Below, piece by piece: positions 1 to 10,891 of a stretch of DNA of 64,000 bases. The stretch lies in assembly GCF_947179515.1 (NCBI RefSeq), contig NC_067480.1, positions 8,985,501 to 9,049,500 of the forward strand, written 5' to 3'. Numbering within the stretch: position 1 is the stretch's first letter; every line of letters starts with the position of its first letter. The translations under genes were made by a program, and so were the position numbers. The DNA comes from Apodemus sylvaticus. Its lineage: Eukaryota; Chordata; Mammalia; Rodentia; Muridae. The notes beneath the pieces are model-generated. The model was not told the DNA's origin and did not search any database. It saw nothing but the letters and a program-made list of their open reading frames with translations.

Positions 1-831
1 AAAGCGTCACAGGGGAGTTACTGTACACAAGAGTCTCAGGAGATGCAAAGGTAACTTTTGTCTGATAGAATGCAGTGGCTTGTTTGACCAGGATTAAGAA
101 ATCAGTCCTGTCCACACTGGAGGTGTGTGTGCCTACATTAATGTATTGATATGGGTGGGGACCATGAAACAGCTGTAATTCTTCACTGAGATCTAAACCC
201 CTGATTCTGACAAACCCTGAGAGACTGTGGACAACACTAGTTTATTTTGGTAGCATCTGTTTATCTCTTCCCTTGCTAACTTGAGTCTCAACTGTTATGG
301 TGTAGCTATGTTTCCTGATTAATATAGCTTTAAAACAACAACAACAACAACCAAAAAACCCCAATCTTTTCCAAATTTTCTGGCATAAAAACTGGTCCTA
401 AGACAAGTAGAAATGGATGGCATGGGGCCAATATGGAAACTAGGCAGAGAGGGAGTCCTCACGCACCTCAGTGCTGAAAGCGATCTCCTTGTGCTTTGAG
501 CTGGTGGACATCAGAAGCCACAGGCTGCAGACGACTAAATGGGGCACCTCTGGAGCACGCGGCTCCTCACTGGCACAGTGAGGCTGAGTAGCTAGTCTTT
601 AGCTTTTGTCTCATACTATGAGTTATATGCAAAGGAAAAAGATTATGGAAAGAAAATGTCATTTGGGTTCTCTGTGGTTTAATCCACTAAACTTCTAATG
701 TCAATAGGTGGTGCTTATTAAAATCTCAGTCAACCAAAATCATCTACCTTCCCTACCCTTGTGCAAAACAAACAAACAAAAAACCATAAAAACTTGGTTT
801 ATTTATTTGGTTGGATGGTTATACACACCAT

Positions 832-833
<2 letters not shown>
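1..833. other. Unassigned sequence, no gene seen
   Basis: No open frame with recognisable protein similarity and no recognised transposon. A short CAA-rich stretch lies near 332-356 and an A-rich (AAAC) stretch near 768-786. Both look like simple-sequence or retroposon-tail remnants. Confidence 0.5.
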
Positions 834-923
<90 letters not shown>

Positions 924-952
924 ACACACAAGCACACACACATACACACACA
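834..952. repeat. Compound (CT)n(CA)n microsatellite
   Basis: A pure CT run (834-875) passes directly into CA repeats (875-952) with a few TA and GC interruptions toward the right end. Open frames across it encode only Ser-Leu, Thr-His or Cys-Val runs and are translation artefacts. Arrays of this length are usually highly polymorphic between animals. Confidence 0.97.
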
Positions 953-1040
953 TTCAGTTCGTCTACACTCAGAAACGAAGTGTGTAAACTCATTTGGAAG
1001 CATGGTACACGCAGATACAGCCACACTAAGGCGAGGCTAC

Positions 1041-1166
1041 GAATATGTATAGAATGTATAGAATATGTGTAGAATGTATAGAACATGTATAGAATGTATA
1101 GAATATGTATAGAATGTATAGAATATGTATAGAATGTATAGAATATGTATAGAATATGTATAGAAT
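1041..1166. repeat. 20-bp minisatellite, about 6 copies
   Basis: Six consecutive 20-base units of the form GAATATGTATAGAATGTATA start at 1041, 1061, 1081, 1101, 1121 and 1141. The last unit is altered and the array ends at the B3-like SINE that follows. Only two or three substitutions separate the first five units, so the expansion is recent. Each unit is itself two related 10-mers. Confidence 0.95.
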
Positions 1167-1167
1167 C

Positions 1168-1251
1168 CTTACCCAGCAGATACTGGGAATCAAACCTAGA
1201 TCCTTTGCAAGAGCAGCCAGTGCTGTTAACCACCGAGCCTTCTCTCTAACC
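1168..1251 (-). mobile_element. B3/B2-type SINE fragment, reverse
   Basis: Read on the minus strand this matches the tRNA-related head of rodent B2/B3 SINEs: a box A-like GGCTCGGTGGTTAACAGCAC, then a box B-like GGTTTGATTCCCAG. Only the 5' promoter-bearing part is present. It is truncated where the minisatellite begins. Confidence 0.75.
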
Positions 1252-1982
1252 TTTAAATTTCTGTTTCTAAGCCAATTTGTGCAGTCCTAGGGAGCTAATA
1301 CAATTGCTTCTTTCTCTATTTTATTTTCAAACACAGACTGTTATATCCCATGGGAAACTCTTAAACTAATACGAAAGGAACTAAATTCCCATTCTGAGTC
1401 CTATGAGATATGTCAGAATTCAAGGCTTCCTGAAAACAATCAGTTTAACCATAACCCTTTTGTGAAGGTGACCAAGAAAGAAAGATTCTTTCTGCAGAGT
1501 TGTAGCTGTCCCTTTTACTGGAGGATGGTTCTAGACCGCCAAATGACAGATGCCAGTGGAGGCCATTACATGAGGCAGGGCCACATGACTTCACAGTAGA
1601 AGTTAATTTAACACAGGAATGAAGTAGATGACTGGGCTATAATATTTTGTATGCTGATAACTCCCATTTGGCAAATAGTAAATCTGCATATACTTTTTAG
1701 AACACACTAGTACTTGAATGACCAACCATTACAAATGTGATAGATAGGAACAGAAGTTACTCAGTGGAATTCTCCTTAACTTAGCCAGAGAATTGTAAGA
1801 ATGAAACAAAATAAATACCAATGAGCCAAAGTTATGACAGCAAAGCAAATATACAACGTTTCTATCTGCCTAAGAGAAGAAACTAGATGGCAGGCACAGA
1901 AACAAACAAAAAAAAGCAAAAAAAATAAGTGATACGGGTACCAGAAAATCTCCTTTAGCTAGAGAATATCTTGAGAATGTCC
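1252..1982. other. Unassigned sequence, no gene seen
   Basis: No recognisable coding or repeat signal apart from short A-rich stretches near 1905-1927. Confidence 0.45.
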
Positions 1983-2392
1983 TGGCTAGTTATATGTCAA
2001 CTTGACACAAGCCAAAGTCCTCTGAAAGGAGAGAGCTTCAATTGAGAAAATGCCTCCATAAGATCTGGCTGTAAGGCATTTCCTTAATTAATGGTTGATG
2101 GGTAGACACAGCCCATTGTGGGTGGTGCCATCCCTGATCTGGTGGTTGTGAGTTCTCTAAGAAAGCAGGCTGAGAAAAGCCATGAAGAGCAGGCCATAAC
2201 CAACACCTCCATGGCTTTCTGCCTCACTTGACTTTCTTTGATGTCTTTACTTCCTTTCATGATGATGACGACAATGATGATGATGATGATGATGATGATG
2301 ATGCAGAAGGGTAAGTTGAATAAACCCTTTCTTCCCAAAGTTGCTTTGGTCATGGTGTTTCATCATAGCAATAGTAACCCTAACTAAGACAC
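1983..2392 (+). mobile_element. Rodent LTR-like interspersed repeat (ERVL/MaLR type)
   Basis: The element begins with TG and ends with CA. It carries an internal AATAAA (GAATAAACCC near 2319) and closes with a CATGGTGTTTCATCA tract followed by CCTAACTAAGACA. These terminal and polyadenylation features fit a solitary LTR of the ERVL/MaLR sort, and the sequence is a common rodent repeat. I cannot assign the subfamily from memory. No matching 5-bp target duplication is evident. A trinucleotide repeat has expanded inside it. Confidence 0.55.
2260..2303. repeat. (ATG)n trinucleotide repeat
   Basis: About fourteen ATG/GAT units with two early interruptions, sitting inside the LTR-like element just before its polyadenylation signal. 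Confidence 0.93.
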
Positions 2393-4689
2393 AAGACAAA
2401 TAATTTCAATGGAACCAACTTTGAGATTTTGTTGGCACCTCCAGATCAAGGACTGAACATACAATAAACCATAGTTTTCAGAACAACAGCAAGCAGCCAT
2501 CTTTTCTAAATGACTCTAGAAAGAAAACAAATATTTCTTCCTTATTGTATTATTATGTGATTTATGTAAAAATCATCTATCTTCAAATGCATTTAGCCAG
2601 TCCCCTAATCTAAAAGGCAGAATGCCAATGGTTCTTCTAGACTGCTAGACATAGGGAGGAAGTACAGCATAAGAGTCTACTTGCATGCAAGCACAGGACA
2701 ATTCCTGAAGGTGGTGTGCTTGTGAGTCTAGAAGAATTCTTCAGAGAAGTTAGTCAAAAACCAAAGGAAGACAGGAACTGTCCCAACTTGGTTGCATTAC
2801 AAAAGCCACACATATGAACAAGGAGATGTGTATGTTGTATATGTTATGGCAAGAAAACCAAACAGCAGTACGTGACTATTAAACGATGCAAAAGAAAATA
2901 AATTTAAAAAAAAAAAAAAAGATTGATCAACTTCTTTCCTGCACCAAAACGTCACATGAGAACAACAGACAAATCAGTGCTTTCTGGGCCCCACACCTTT
3001 GAAGGCATCACCAGCTCTGGACCATGGTTTCCTGCCTTTTCTCCACCTGACGAAGAACAGCCTCTCTCCATTCCCACTGCTGTTTTTGATGTTACTAGAG
3101 GTCAGCTCTGACTTTACAACCACCTTGGTGTAGCTGTTCTTCTCTTTTCTGGGTTAAATTCTACTCGTAATGTTCACTATTCTGATGGAAAATCTGATGT
3201 CAAAGAGCAGAAACAACTCCCTGGCTGTGCAGATTAGGGGTCCTCCACCTCTCCAAGCTGTATCTAGAGGGCTGGCTGCTTGTCTAAAGGCTGGAGATGC
3301 TGTCAATGGTAAATACACTGAGGCTCGGACAGCAGCAAAGTCTGCAGATGCTGGGTTTGAAGGCTTAGGAATGTAAGCCTGATGTGGAGAAAATAAAGAA
3401 AATATGACCCAATACAAGCAAAAAGGGCAGGCAATAAGTGACTGTGCTCTTCCAGATTTAACATATTCATTTGCCAGGGTAAGCTCACTTAATGAAGACC
3501 TAGAGGCCTTCTTGTATAACATGAAATATTTATGAGGGTGTTGTATATTACCAAAGGCTGAAAGCAGAGAAGATCACAAGAAGAGAATACGGAAGAGGAA
3601 CAATTAGCATCAATAATTTGCACTACTTCCAGATGGCAGCGGCAAAGATCCCTTTTACAAGTCAAACCGAGAGCTATGCAAATTGGTCAGGAAAACACAT
3701 CACTGAAGATTCAAACTGGAGGCCATATCCAGAAGAAACTTTAAATAATTCAAAAGCAAGTTCTTAGCTGGAAGTGGAGAACTACAATGGTATACTCTGG
3801 CTTTTCCAGGTCTCAGTAGCCAGTGGACAGGAGAGCCACACAGAACAATTAAAACCCTCCAAGTCTACTGCCTTATAGTCTACTTGCAGCCCTGTCTGTG
3901 GGCTTCAGGGGTCTCTTACATAAGCCTTTTGGTCTCATAAGAACACACATGCTACCTTTTGGGTTGGTCTTGGTTTTTCTTTCATCCGGCTCCTCTTGAT
4001 TATACTATATTTATTATAGGTAAATAGATATGAAAAGAAAAATAAAGAAAAGCAAAAACAAAACAAAAAACCCCACCTGAGTGTAGTGTGATTGCTGGGG
4101 CTGGGCCAGTATGAAGGAGGGGTGCCAGCTTCATATCCAGGGAGCCTTGGATGCTGTCCCGTGCTAGTCACTCACTCCATGCCTAAAGCACCAGGCTGGA
4201 CTCTGAAGGGACAGGGAATTCCCAAAACGTATGTGACTTTGTTGTCCAGCCTGCCAAGCAGTATATATCATGTAGCCGAGCGTCCCAGTTATGAAGTTCA
4301 TCTTCACCATCTGCCTGTGTGTAATCTCTCCTTTAGACTCCGATGTAAGTCCATGGGCCAGAAAAGCAGATCAGTATTTACAATAAGCATCATGCTGCCT
4401 TCTCCATCATGTCGCTCGCACATATGGACATATGGATAGCCGCCTTTGAAGAGGCCACACCCCTCGCAGATGTTCAGTAATAAAGTAGATCATGATTAGC
4501 CAGCTAGCCTATGAGATATGTTCTTCACTTCCAGGAATCGAGAAGTGCTCATGGGGCATTCAATAACTCAGTCAAAGCATACTTAGTAGAAGTCTACTCT
4601 ATGCTGTATAACACTAAAGGGCTGATAAACAAAAGTAGGCATGGTTTGCAATCTCACAGAACTTACCAGCTCTATTCAAAGACAGATGC
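2393..4689. other. Unassigned sequence, no gene seen
   Basis: Mostly unique-looking DNA. A 15-base A run (2906-2920) directly after AAATAAATTT resembles the end of a retroposed transcript, but I could not identify the body upstream of it. Frames of about 60-115 codons at 2923-3111, 3170-3376 and 4092-4439 have no recognised similarity, no paired splice sites that I trust, and no unusual composition. I treat them as chance frames. Confidence 0.45.
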
Positions 4690-4757
4690 TCCACCTCCAG
4701 CCTCCCACCTCCCACCTCCCGCCTCCTGCCTCCTGCCTCCCCCTGACCCCCTCTCTG
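4690..4757. repeat. CT-rich low-complexity repeat
   Basis: Imperfect 7-mers of the CCTCCCA and CCTCCTG type form a pyrimidine-rich tract, which is purine-rich on the other strand. Confidence 0.85.
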
Positions 4758-4809
4758 GCCTCTCCAGCCAGGTGCAAGAAGAGTATAAGATTAAAAGTTT
4801 GGAGAATTC

Positions 4810-5463
4810 TTGATCTTAGAGCATAAGCTATTGGTATTCTGTTAAGGAAATTTTCCCCTATGCAGTTCCTCAGAAATCTGGGAATGATACTTCCAGAGGA
4901 TCCTGCTATACTACTCCTGGGCATATACCCAGAGGATTCCCCAGCATGTAATAAGGATACATGCTCCACTATGTTCATAGCAGCCCTATTTATAATAGCC
5001 AGAAGCTGGAAAGAACCCAGATGCCCCTCAAGGGAGGAATGAATACAGAAAATGTGGTATATTTACACAATGGAGTACTATTCAGCCATTAGAAACAATG
5101 AATTCATGAAATTCTTAGACAAGTGGATGGAACTGGAGAACATCATCCTAAGTGAGGCAACCCAGTCTCAAAAGAACACACATGGTATGCACTCACTGAT
5201 AAATGGATATTAGCCCAGAAGCTTGGAATACCCAAGACACAATTCACATATCAAATGATGCCCAAGAAGAAGGAAGGAGTGGCCCCTGGTCCTGGAAAGG
5301 CTCATTGCAGCAGTGTAGGGAATACCAGGACAGGGAAGTGGGAAGGGATGGATTGGGGAACAGGGGAAGGGAAGAGGGCCTATGGGACTTTCAGGGAGGG
5401 GGGTCCAAGAAAGGGAAACTCACTTGAAATGTAAATAAAGAATATATTGAGTTAAAAAAAAAA
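4810..5463 (+). mobile_element. 5'-truncated L1: ORF2 C-terminal end plus 3' UTR
   Basis: The stretch from about 4860 matches the extreme 3' end of rodent L1 ORF2, with recognisable motifs such as GGGCATATACCCAGAGGAT and TGTTCATAGCAGCCCTATTT. It then runs into the purine-rich L1 3' UTR and ends at AAATGTAAATAAAG and an A tail (5453-5463). An imperfect 12-bp direct repeat, AGTTTGGAGAAT at 4796-4807 against AGGTTGGAGAAT at 5463-5474, flanks it as a target-site duplication. It is non-functional, with most of the element missing at the 5' side. Confidence 0.88.
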
Positions 5464-5944
5464 GGTTGGAGAATGCTCAAGACACTGAAGTTTAGGAGGA
5501 AAATGACTCTTTCCCATTACATGCTGATACAGCTCGAGTTAGTAAGTACTGAGATCGATGTGCAAATAAAACAAATTACATTTTTACATCAAGAAGGTTC
5601 AAGCCTAATTGGAAAAGCATGGAAACTCACTTTGATGGGAATGTGATAATTATCGTAAAGGACTTAGGAATCCCAGGCCAGAGGGGCAGGCATCACCTGC
5701 TGGCTGGGATGTGAAACAAGATGGAACCCAGGAGAACAAAGGGCGGGCATGCAGAAGGGCACAGAGGCCTGGCTTCCTCAGGGAGATGCACAAGGAAGTG
5801 GACTTGGTGGATGTGAAGGCTATGAACAAATGGAGGTCAGGAATGTGGCAGGAGATGAGTCGGGACTGGAGAAAACCCGCAGACCCCATGAGGAGACACT
5901 GCTTATAATGCTACGGTGAAAATGTACCCAGAATGCAGTGGCAC
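5464..5944. other. Unassigned sequence, no gene seen
   Basis: Unique-looking DNA between the L1 copy and the 41-bp duplication. Opposing open frames of about 65-79 codons around 5650-5908 have no recognised similarity. Confidence 0.45.
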
Positions 5945-6025
5945 AAGAGCAGAGTGCAGAGAATCTGCGAAGGGTTTCCTCCCTGAAGAGCAGAGTGCAG
6001 AGAATCTGCGAAGGGTTTCCTCCCT
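5945..6025. repeat. Perfect 41-bp tandem duplication
   Basis: The segment starting AAGAGCAGAGTGCAGAGAAT at 5945 is repeated exactly from 5986 to 6025, a period of 41. No substitutions separate the two copies, so the duplication is young. Confidence 0.95.
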
Positions 6026-7706
6026 ATTCAGTTTGCTTTCTCTCCCCATTTACCACCGAGAAACGAGAAGATTCAAAACAAGCCCAATCCAGCGATTGAT
6101 TCCGACTCTGCTTTGCTGTCTCACATATTATTTCCTGGTGGATTTTAGCGCATAAAATCCCAGGACGCTTATCAATGTACATTACATTTCCTCCCGTTTA
6201 GTAAATCAGACTTTATCTGCTTTTGTTACATGGCTTTGTATTTTGCCGGGCAGCAAGCCATTCTGGCACTGAGGGGAAAATATATAATGGTTTTCAGCAA
6301 TTGTGTGGCCACATGTATGAAATGGATAGATGCTGTATTGGGAGCAGACTTTCTTTTAGTGCCATGGTTTATTCATTGAACGGCGAAAATGAAAGAGACA
6401 TTGGGAAAATGACAGCTTTTACTATGAAGCAAACTGAGCATTTTTCAATCATTTTTCATGTATTTTATGATGACATTTATCATGTCAGATGTATTTAAAA
6501 CATTGATCAGCATATGTTTGTGCTGTAAAGCTTAAAATATATTAAACTCCCATGACCCTACCATCTAATGAACAGAATTTGATTTTCTCTGATTGCTAAG
6601 AGATTAAACGTATCTTTGCATTCATTGGTTAAACATGTCCCACTTGCCCATTTTTCTATTTTGTTTTCTCTTCGTTGGTAGAAACTCTTTGTTTATCCCA
6701 AACAGTAGATGGTTGATGATTGGATACACGACAGCTACTTCAACTAATTTATTCCTTTTTTTTTCACTCTCTTTATGATGCTTTTGATAAAAAAGATGTC
6801 TTGAATTTAATACAGTTCAGTCAATAATTTCTTATATGGTAAAAATATTGTTTAACAAAACCTTGTTACCAGGTGTCTTCCTTTTAGCTAATGTCTTTAC
6901 ACATTTCAGCTGTCTCATCCGCACAGTCTGAGTGAGGGCTTCAACTCCCCTTTATCAGTGGTCATTCCCCCAGTGCTGCTTGCACAGCAGCGGGTCTTGG
7001 ATTCCCCATTGAGCCATGATGCTCGCTGTTGCACACAGGTCTGTGGCCTTTGGAAACTTGTCAACTGTTGGTTTCCCTTTCTTGCTTTTCTGATATCACA
7101 AAAGTTGGATTAAGTCTTCCAAACGTCTTTATTAGAACAATTCAAGTTAAGGCTGGGTGTTACCCACATGAGGCACTTAAAGCTGACTTAAAGGAGAACA
7201 GAGAAATTGAAATTCTTTATTTCCAGCACCAATGGCAAAAGAAACATTGGGGCACCGTGTCTTCATCCAATCCATCTCTGCATGGTTGGAACAATGAGTC
7301 AAGTTCGTGGTCTCCTGTGTCCCCAGCATTTGCCCTCCCCCCCCAATTATTCTGTGCTTATCTGCTTCTATTTTAAATTCAGATACTTGAAATGATGACT
7401 TGTTTCTGCTTTTCTCATTGAACCCCTGTCAAAGATTGAACTTCCAGCTATGAGTGGCTCCTTTTGCTAGTTTTCTGTCTGCTGATTATTACTGGTTGCC
7501 TTGGCTATCCACTGTGGCAACATACTGCCTCTATTGCAGTTAGAGAATAAACTTTGATATCGATGCATTTTTTCTCACCTTCGCCACAAATGTTTTGGTT
7601 GCTCTTAACCCTTTGTTATTTTATCTCTACTATATAATCACTGGTGAGAACTGGAGACAAAAATGGCTAGTTTAGAATTAGAAGACTCTGAAAATGAAGA
7701 GGTTGC
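6026..7706. other. Unique tract; candidate conserved non-coding sequence at 6110-6600
   Basis: No repeats are recognised over about 1.7 kb. The part near 6110-6600 is AT-rich and of even complexity, with homeodomain-type TAAT/ATTA words and no coding-like third-base pattern, a texture typical of conserved enhancers. A 91-codon frame at 6223-6498 has no recognised similarity. Conservation itself cannot be seen in one sequence. Confidence 0.3.
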
Positions 7707-7761
7707 TTTTTTGTTTCTTTTGTTTTTGTTTTTTGTCTTTGTTTGTTTGTTTGTTTGTTTT
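7707..7761. repeat. T-rich (GTTT)n simple repeat
   Basis: T-rich sequence ending in five or six GTTT units. It may be a reversed retroposon tail, but no attached element body is recognised. Confidence 0.88.
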
Positions 7762-8431
7762 GACTGAAACCTGGAAATATCCTTATCAGAGCCAAAGAGA
7801 TGTCAGAAGTGCTTAAGCCAAAATGTCTTTGGTTCTGGCCTGGACAGAGGACAGTGCTATCAAAAGGAAGGCTAGTTTTCTTCTATCTCCCTTCACTATG
7901 AATGCCCCTTCTTGGGAACTATAATGGGGATCTGCCTGAAGCTGGGAAGCAGCCTTGTAACTGGGCCCCCTGGACTGACCGCTTCTCCCTCTTCAGGTGC
8001 CAATAAGCCCTATAGCTCTAGGATGAGGCTCACAGTGGGGTCTCCACTCCTCAGGACTGCCTCTGTGTACAGAGGCTTCCCTCTTGAGTGTACCAATGAA
8101 TCTATAACAAAAGTTTATTCTAAACTCAACCACCCATGGTCTGTAATTTGCATTTTTTAATTCCTAACACAAGAACTTGGAAACTATCAACTAAATTTCT
8201 CTGTCCAGAGCCCCAAGTCCCGTGCTAAAGCACACCTGAGACAAGAAAAAAAACTAGCTGCAGATTATGATTTTCCTACATCACTACCTTGCCAAATCCA
8301 TTTGAAAAGTCATATTTATTAAATTTATTTTATCAAATCAAGAGTTAAATTTATTAAATTTGTCTCAAATGAAGCCAAACATGTTTTAAAATGACACAAT
8401 GTACATTTTATTTACATTTCTGTAAAGATGT
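7762..8431. other. Unassigned sequence, no gene seen
   Basis: No recognised element. An 82-codon frame (7912-8160) lacks any recognised similarity. Confidence 0.45.
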
Positions 8432-8648
8432 ATCGATTTGGTGTCTGTGTGTGCAAGCTCACATGCACGTGGATGCACCACTGTGTGTTTATATGCCCAT
8501 GTGTTTATATGCAGCATGTGCATGTAAGAGTCCACAGAGATCAGAAGAGGGCATTGGAGGTCCCTGGATTGGAGTTAGACAGGGTTGGCAGCCTTCATGT
8601 AGGTGTTGGAAGGCAAACCTAGGTGGGCTTTCTGCAAGAACAGCAAGC
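8432..8648 (-). mobile_element. B3 SINE, reverse and diverged
   Basis: On the minus strand the order is: tRNA-like head at the right (8560-8648), then the middle sequence whose plus-strand form is AGATCAGAAGAGGGCATTGG, then a degenerate CA-type tail at the left. The box A and box B regions are eroded, so this copy is old. Confidence 0.7.
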
Positions 8649-10764
8649 ATTTTTGACTCTGAGTTATTTCTTCCATCTCTGGGATCTATATTTTAGAAGA
8701 ACAGGTTCAGCAATCTGCATGTAGTCATTTTGGTGGTGTCAGAATAGAGAAAATAGAATCAGCTGAAAAAAAAATGTGTAAGAAACCAGCTAGAAGTCAG
8801 TAAGAATCAGAAGGAGAAGAGTTTGCATATAACAGATGAAAGATACAAAGATTTGCTGATTTAGGAGTAACTCAGATTTTCTTCTGGACCTCAAGCACAT
8901 ATTCCTTAAATGTCTAGGCAGTCTCAGAGACTGAACGGAGTTTGGGAGCCTGTTGAGGTTGGGTGAAGGGCTATTCACTGTGATCTGAGTGTAAAACTCT
9001 CAAGAAGGAGTGAGCTGTGTATAAGGATCTATGGGTTGTCTATGGGTAAATAACTGTGGAATCCAGCATTGAGAAGTGTGCCCACGGTTGGGAAGAAGCC
9101 TTGGATAGAAGTTTCTAGAACCCTCAGGAAAGGGAGCTGGCCAGAGACAGGGAGGAAAGTGCCTGGCACTAAGCAGATGGGAAACAGGGAAGAAAAGCCT
9201 TGTGAAGCCAAACGAGGAGAGAGAGTAAGAAGTGAATTGTTAACACTGTCAAATAATAAAGGGGCTGAGATATAACCACTGGATTTAATAATGTGAAGTT
9301 AATTGCTGGAAATAATTTCACTGATGTTTGAGGGAAGGAAGATAAATTATTGTCAGTTGAGCAATATATGTCCAGCAGGGATGGAAACGGCAGATGTGAA
9401 CTACAAAAACATGGCTAGAGGGTGATGCAGGGTCGGAGGACTTAAAAAAAAATAAAATAAAAAGGCTGTTGAAGAGAACAACAGAATAGAGAGAAGAGAA
9501 ACCGGATGGAAGGCAGCTCAGGGTCACTTTGAACCCAGAGAAAAACTCTTGGTTGGAAGAATGGTTTCGGCTTTTGGCTGAAGAAGGGACAAGGGTAAAT
9601 CTCCATATTATTAGTGGTTTGGGAACGTGGGGAGGAGGGTAAAGAGGAGATATATTTTGTCATTCTGAGTAATAGGAAAGGAAAGTTCTGAACTCAGAGG
9701 GAGAGGGTGAAGGACAGTGAGGGCCGCGCTGAGAGGGCAGGAAGAGGCAGACAGAAGGCTGTGTGAAAGTGCCTCCAGGCATTTACCAAATCCAGCTTAG
9801 ACAGGAAGGGTTTTCAAAAATATTGGACGGTTTTCCTCAAGTAAAGCAGCCTCAGAAATGCACTGGCTATTTTGTCCCAAAATCTTTCAGCTGATTCCCA
9901 CGGGTAGAGAGAAATTAGCGCCATGTTGGGTTCTGGCACCCGACTTTTATTACAAAATGAGATCGGATGGTGGTGCGCGGCGGACTCAAAAGGCAAAGGA
10001 GTATGCATTAAATAAGAGAATGGTCTTAACCTGAACCGTTTGGGGCTACACCAAAGGCGTTGACATGTGGCTATGAGCAACAATTAACATTTCAGCGATG
10101 CCAGTGAGTTAGACACGCCTGTTACCAAGGGCAACAGAGAAGCACGTGGGGAACCGCTATCCGAAGATGAATTTGTACAGGATGGTGATTAACCAACTCC
10201 AGCCACCAGATCAGATACCCTGCTCTTTAAGAAACTTAATAAAACTGTAAGACTTATTGATTTTGCTTTTCCTCTAGGCAGAAATATGCCAAGAATATAC
10301 ACAGAGAAAATAAATAATCTTGAGCCTCTGTTTTTAGAAAAGAAAAAAAAAAAAAAGCTGGAGCAAATGCGGAGCCACAGCATCTCAATGTGAATTCAGA
10401 AATAAGGTTGGATCAGCATGCAGCTAATGTTATAAAGATTAATTTCCAAGTGCTCATGTTAACAGAGATGAAACATCTATCATATGACCTGGAGGTTCTT
10501 TCTCTCTAAAATGTACCCAGGAGAAATGGAATCAGGGCAGCAGCCTATCACTTGATATACAGAGAAGCCATGTGTGACGCAGAATCCATCAGGTACCCCA
10601 CGGGAGACTCTTCTGGGGTGTTCTGGGGGAGTGGCTTGACACCCTGTTAATCACCGAGACTCTAACAGAACAGCTGTTATTAGAATATGTGAAGGGCTGG
10701 GAAAGAACACTCCAGAGAATACTTACCTGGAAGCACTGGGTGAGAGGTTTGCAGACATGTGCTG
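8649..10764. other. Unique tract with conserved-looking segment at 9790-10140
   Basis: Apart from short A runs (9445-9463 and 10336-10356) no repeat is recognised. The 9790-10140 portion has several CpGs in otherwise CpG-poor DNA and ends in a textbook RFX X-box. I see no gene. Confidence 0.35.
10121..10135. promoter_or_regulatory. RFX-type X-box motif
   Basis: GTTACC AAG GGCAAC is a full imperfect inverted repeat matching the RFX-family X-box (RYYNCC, spacer of 1-3, RGNAAC) with a 3-bp spacer. RFX proteins bind such sites as dimers in ciliary, neuronal and immune gene control. Function here is inference. A 15-bp motif can arise by chance, although both half-sites match the consensus. Confidence 0.45.
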
Positions 10765-10891
10765 AGTGGCTCCGGAAACAGCACAGATTGGCCGTGTGGC
10801 TCCGGAAACAGCACAGATTGGCTGTGTGGCTCCAGAAACAACACTGATTGGCTGTGTGGCTCCGGAAACAAACACTGATTGGCTGTGTGGG
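10765..10891. repeat. 30-bp minisatellite, 4 copies
   Basis: Units start at 10771, 10801, 10831 and 10861, each of the form TCCGGAAACAGCACAGATTG followed by GCTGTGTGGC. The last has one extra base. Because 30 is divisible by 3, the minus strand reads as an in-frame repeated decapeptide, which explains a 63-codon frame at 10680-10871. Every unit contains ATTGG, the inverse of CCAAT, and GGAA. Confidence 0.95.

Noticed and set aside
3170..3376. Plus-strand frame with an alanine-rich, low-complexity C-terminus
   Set aside because: No homologue recognised, no convincing splice sites or promoter; treated as chance.
10680..10871. Minus-strand frame with a repeated decapeptide
   Set aside because: The repeat comes from a 30-bp minisatellite whose period is divisible by three; there is no start context or homology.
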